This document shows positions 5,938-6,122 of a stretch of 6,122 nucleotides of DNA, piece by piece. This DNA comes from Clostridia bacterium (GTDB taxonomy: Bacteria; Bacillota; Clostridia; Oscillospirales; UBA644). Below the pieces are notes generated by a model that worked only from the letters and a program-made list of their open reading frames with translations, was not told the DNA's origin and searched no databases. The stretch covers positions 1 through 6,122 of the forward strand of contig JAFPBP010000123.1 of assembly GCA_017424085.1 (NCBI GenBank), given 5' to 3'. Both the position numbers and the translations under genes were made by a program. The number at the start of each line of letters is the position of its first letter. Position 1 is the first letter of the stretch.

Positions 5938-6035
5938 TGGGTTTGGGAATGACCCAATAAAGCGTTTGTATTTACAAATGCGATGCCGGTTCTTTTGAAT
6001 CAATTCGATAAATAAGAATTTGTGAGGATGATAAG
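5938..6035 (+). other. Structured 5' leader of the nucleotidyltransferase gene
   Basis: About 95 nt lie between the predicted transcription start and ATG 6036. TGGGT (5938-5942) pairs with ACCCA (5952-5956). GCGTTTGT (5962-5969) pairs with ACAAATGC (5974-5981) around a 4-nt loop. AATTC (6002-6006) can pair weakly with GAATT (6016-6020). Two tiny frames start here without a visible ribosome binding site: ATG 5978 (6 codons) and ATG 5983 (10 codons, ending TAA 6013-6015). The arrangement could be an antibiotic-sensing attenuator, but no T-run follows the stems and this is tentative. Confidence 0.4.
6024..6028 (+). promoter_or_regulatory. Ribosome binding site deciding the nucleotidyltransferase start
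   Basis: GAGGA lies 7 nt before ATG 6036. An earlier ATG at 6028 overlaps this site and runs into a stop after six codons, so 6036 is the start. Confidence 0.8.
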
Positions 6036-6122
6036 ATGGTCAATATAACAGATGTAAGACAGATTCTTCAATTCGCAATAGATGCGGAGATTAAAGTCTT
6101 TCTTGATGGCGGCTGGGGTGTA
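6036..6122 (+). CDS. Lincosamide-nucleotidyltransferase-like protein (Lnu(C)/LinA type), N-terminal 29 residues only
   Basis: The visible peptide begins MVNITDVRQILQ and reaches FLDGGWGV at residues 22-29, where the window ends. An N-terminal helix followed by LDGGWGV is characteristic of small nucleotidyltransferases of the Lnu(A)/Lnu(C) and ANT(2'')-like group. In these the GG motif opens the nucleotide-binding fold and a downstream D-x-D (outside this window) binds metal. Lnu enzymes adenylylate lincomycin and clindamycin, and I recall close resemblance of this start to Lnu(C), though the fragment is too short to prove substrate. Base composition differs from the rest of the window: 35 of 87 bases are G or C, with two ATA codons and an AGA codon in 29, against clearly GC-richer neighbours. 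Together with the hairpin array just upstream, this suggests acquisition by transfer. It has its own strong promoter and leader. Confidence 0.75.
   Translation, partial: MVNITDVRQILQFAIDAEIKVFLDGGWGV

Noticed and set aside
5945..5951. GGGAATG shared with the isomerase promoter dyad (1681-1687)
   Set aside because: A single 7-mer match without the paired arm is within chance expectation and does not support a shared regulator.
5654..6003. Short open frames crossing the hairpin array on either strand
   Set aside because: They run through structured repeats and both flanking promoters, with low-complexity peptides and no ribosome binding site.

Overview
The window looks like a chromosomal segment of a Gram-positive gut-type Clostridia (probably an Oscillospiraceae-like Firmicute), with a lower-GC, probably acquired gene at its right end. 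This assignment is inference. It rests on GC-rich codon use with strong GAGG/AGGAG ribosome binding sites, consensus TTGACA-17-TATAAT promoters, a clostridial-style GH36 alpha-galactosidase, and a lincosamide-nucleotidyltransferase-like start at the right edge. No marker gene fixes the taxon.

Layout from left to right. Positions 1-1587 (+) hold the C-terminal two thirds or so of a type IIA topoisomerase subunit A (ParC/GyrA family), closed by an intrinsic terminator at 1595-1632. A perfect sigma-A-type promoter (1670-1698), wrapped in inverted repeats, then drives two tandem paralogous TIM-barrel sugar isomerase/epimerase-family genes (1740-2528 and 2585-3361). A strong terminator-like hairpin lies between the two paralogs. 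A bidirectional terminator (3371-3405) separates this unit from a convergent GH36 alpha-galactosidase gene on the minus strand (3420-5588). That gene has its own TTGACA-17-TACAAT promoter with a palindrome over the -35.

The 447 bp from 5589 to 6035 carry no protein gene. They hold the galactosidase promoter, a mirrored array of small stem-loops (5706-5905), an extended -10 promoter for the rightmost gene, and that gene's roughly 95-nt structured leader. The array is the most unusual object here. About five hairpin units read on the plus strand and three on the minus strand. The stems differ in sequence but stay self-complementary, and the units are joined by a constant AGT-NNT-ATT junction, converging on a centre near 5815. 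The array lies between two outward-facing promoters, so neither promoter would transcribe it.

Positions 6036-6122 (+) are the first 29 codons of a nucleotidyltransferase of the Lnu(C)/LinA type, cut by the window edge. Its base composition is clearly lower in GC than the other genes.

Functionally, the isomerase pair and the alpha-galactosidase may belong to a carbohydrate-use neighbourhood (alpha-galactoside cleavage plus sugar isomerisation). They are convergent and separately promoted, so a shared pathway is only a suggestion. The topoisomerase is housekeeping. The nucleotidyltransferase, with the hairpin array beside it, looks like accessory cargo.
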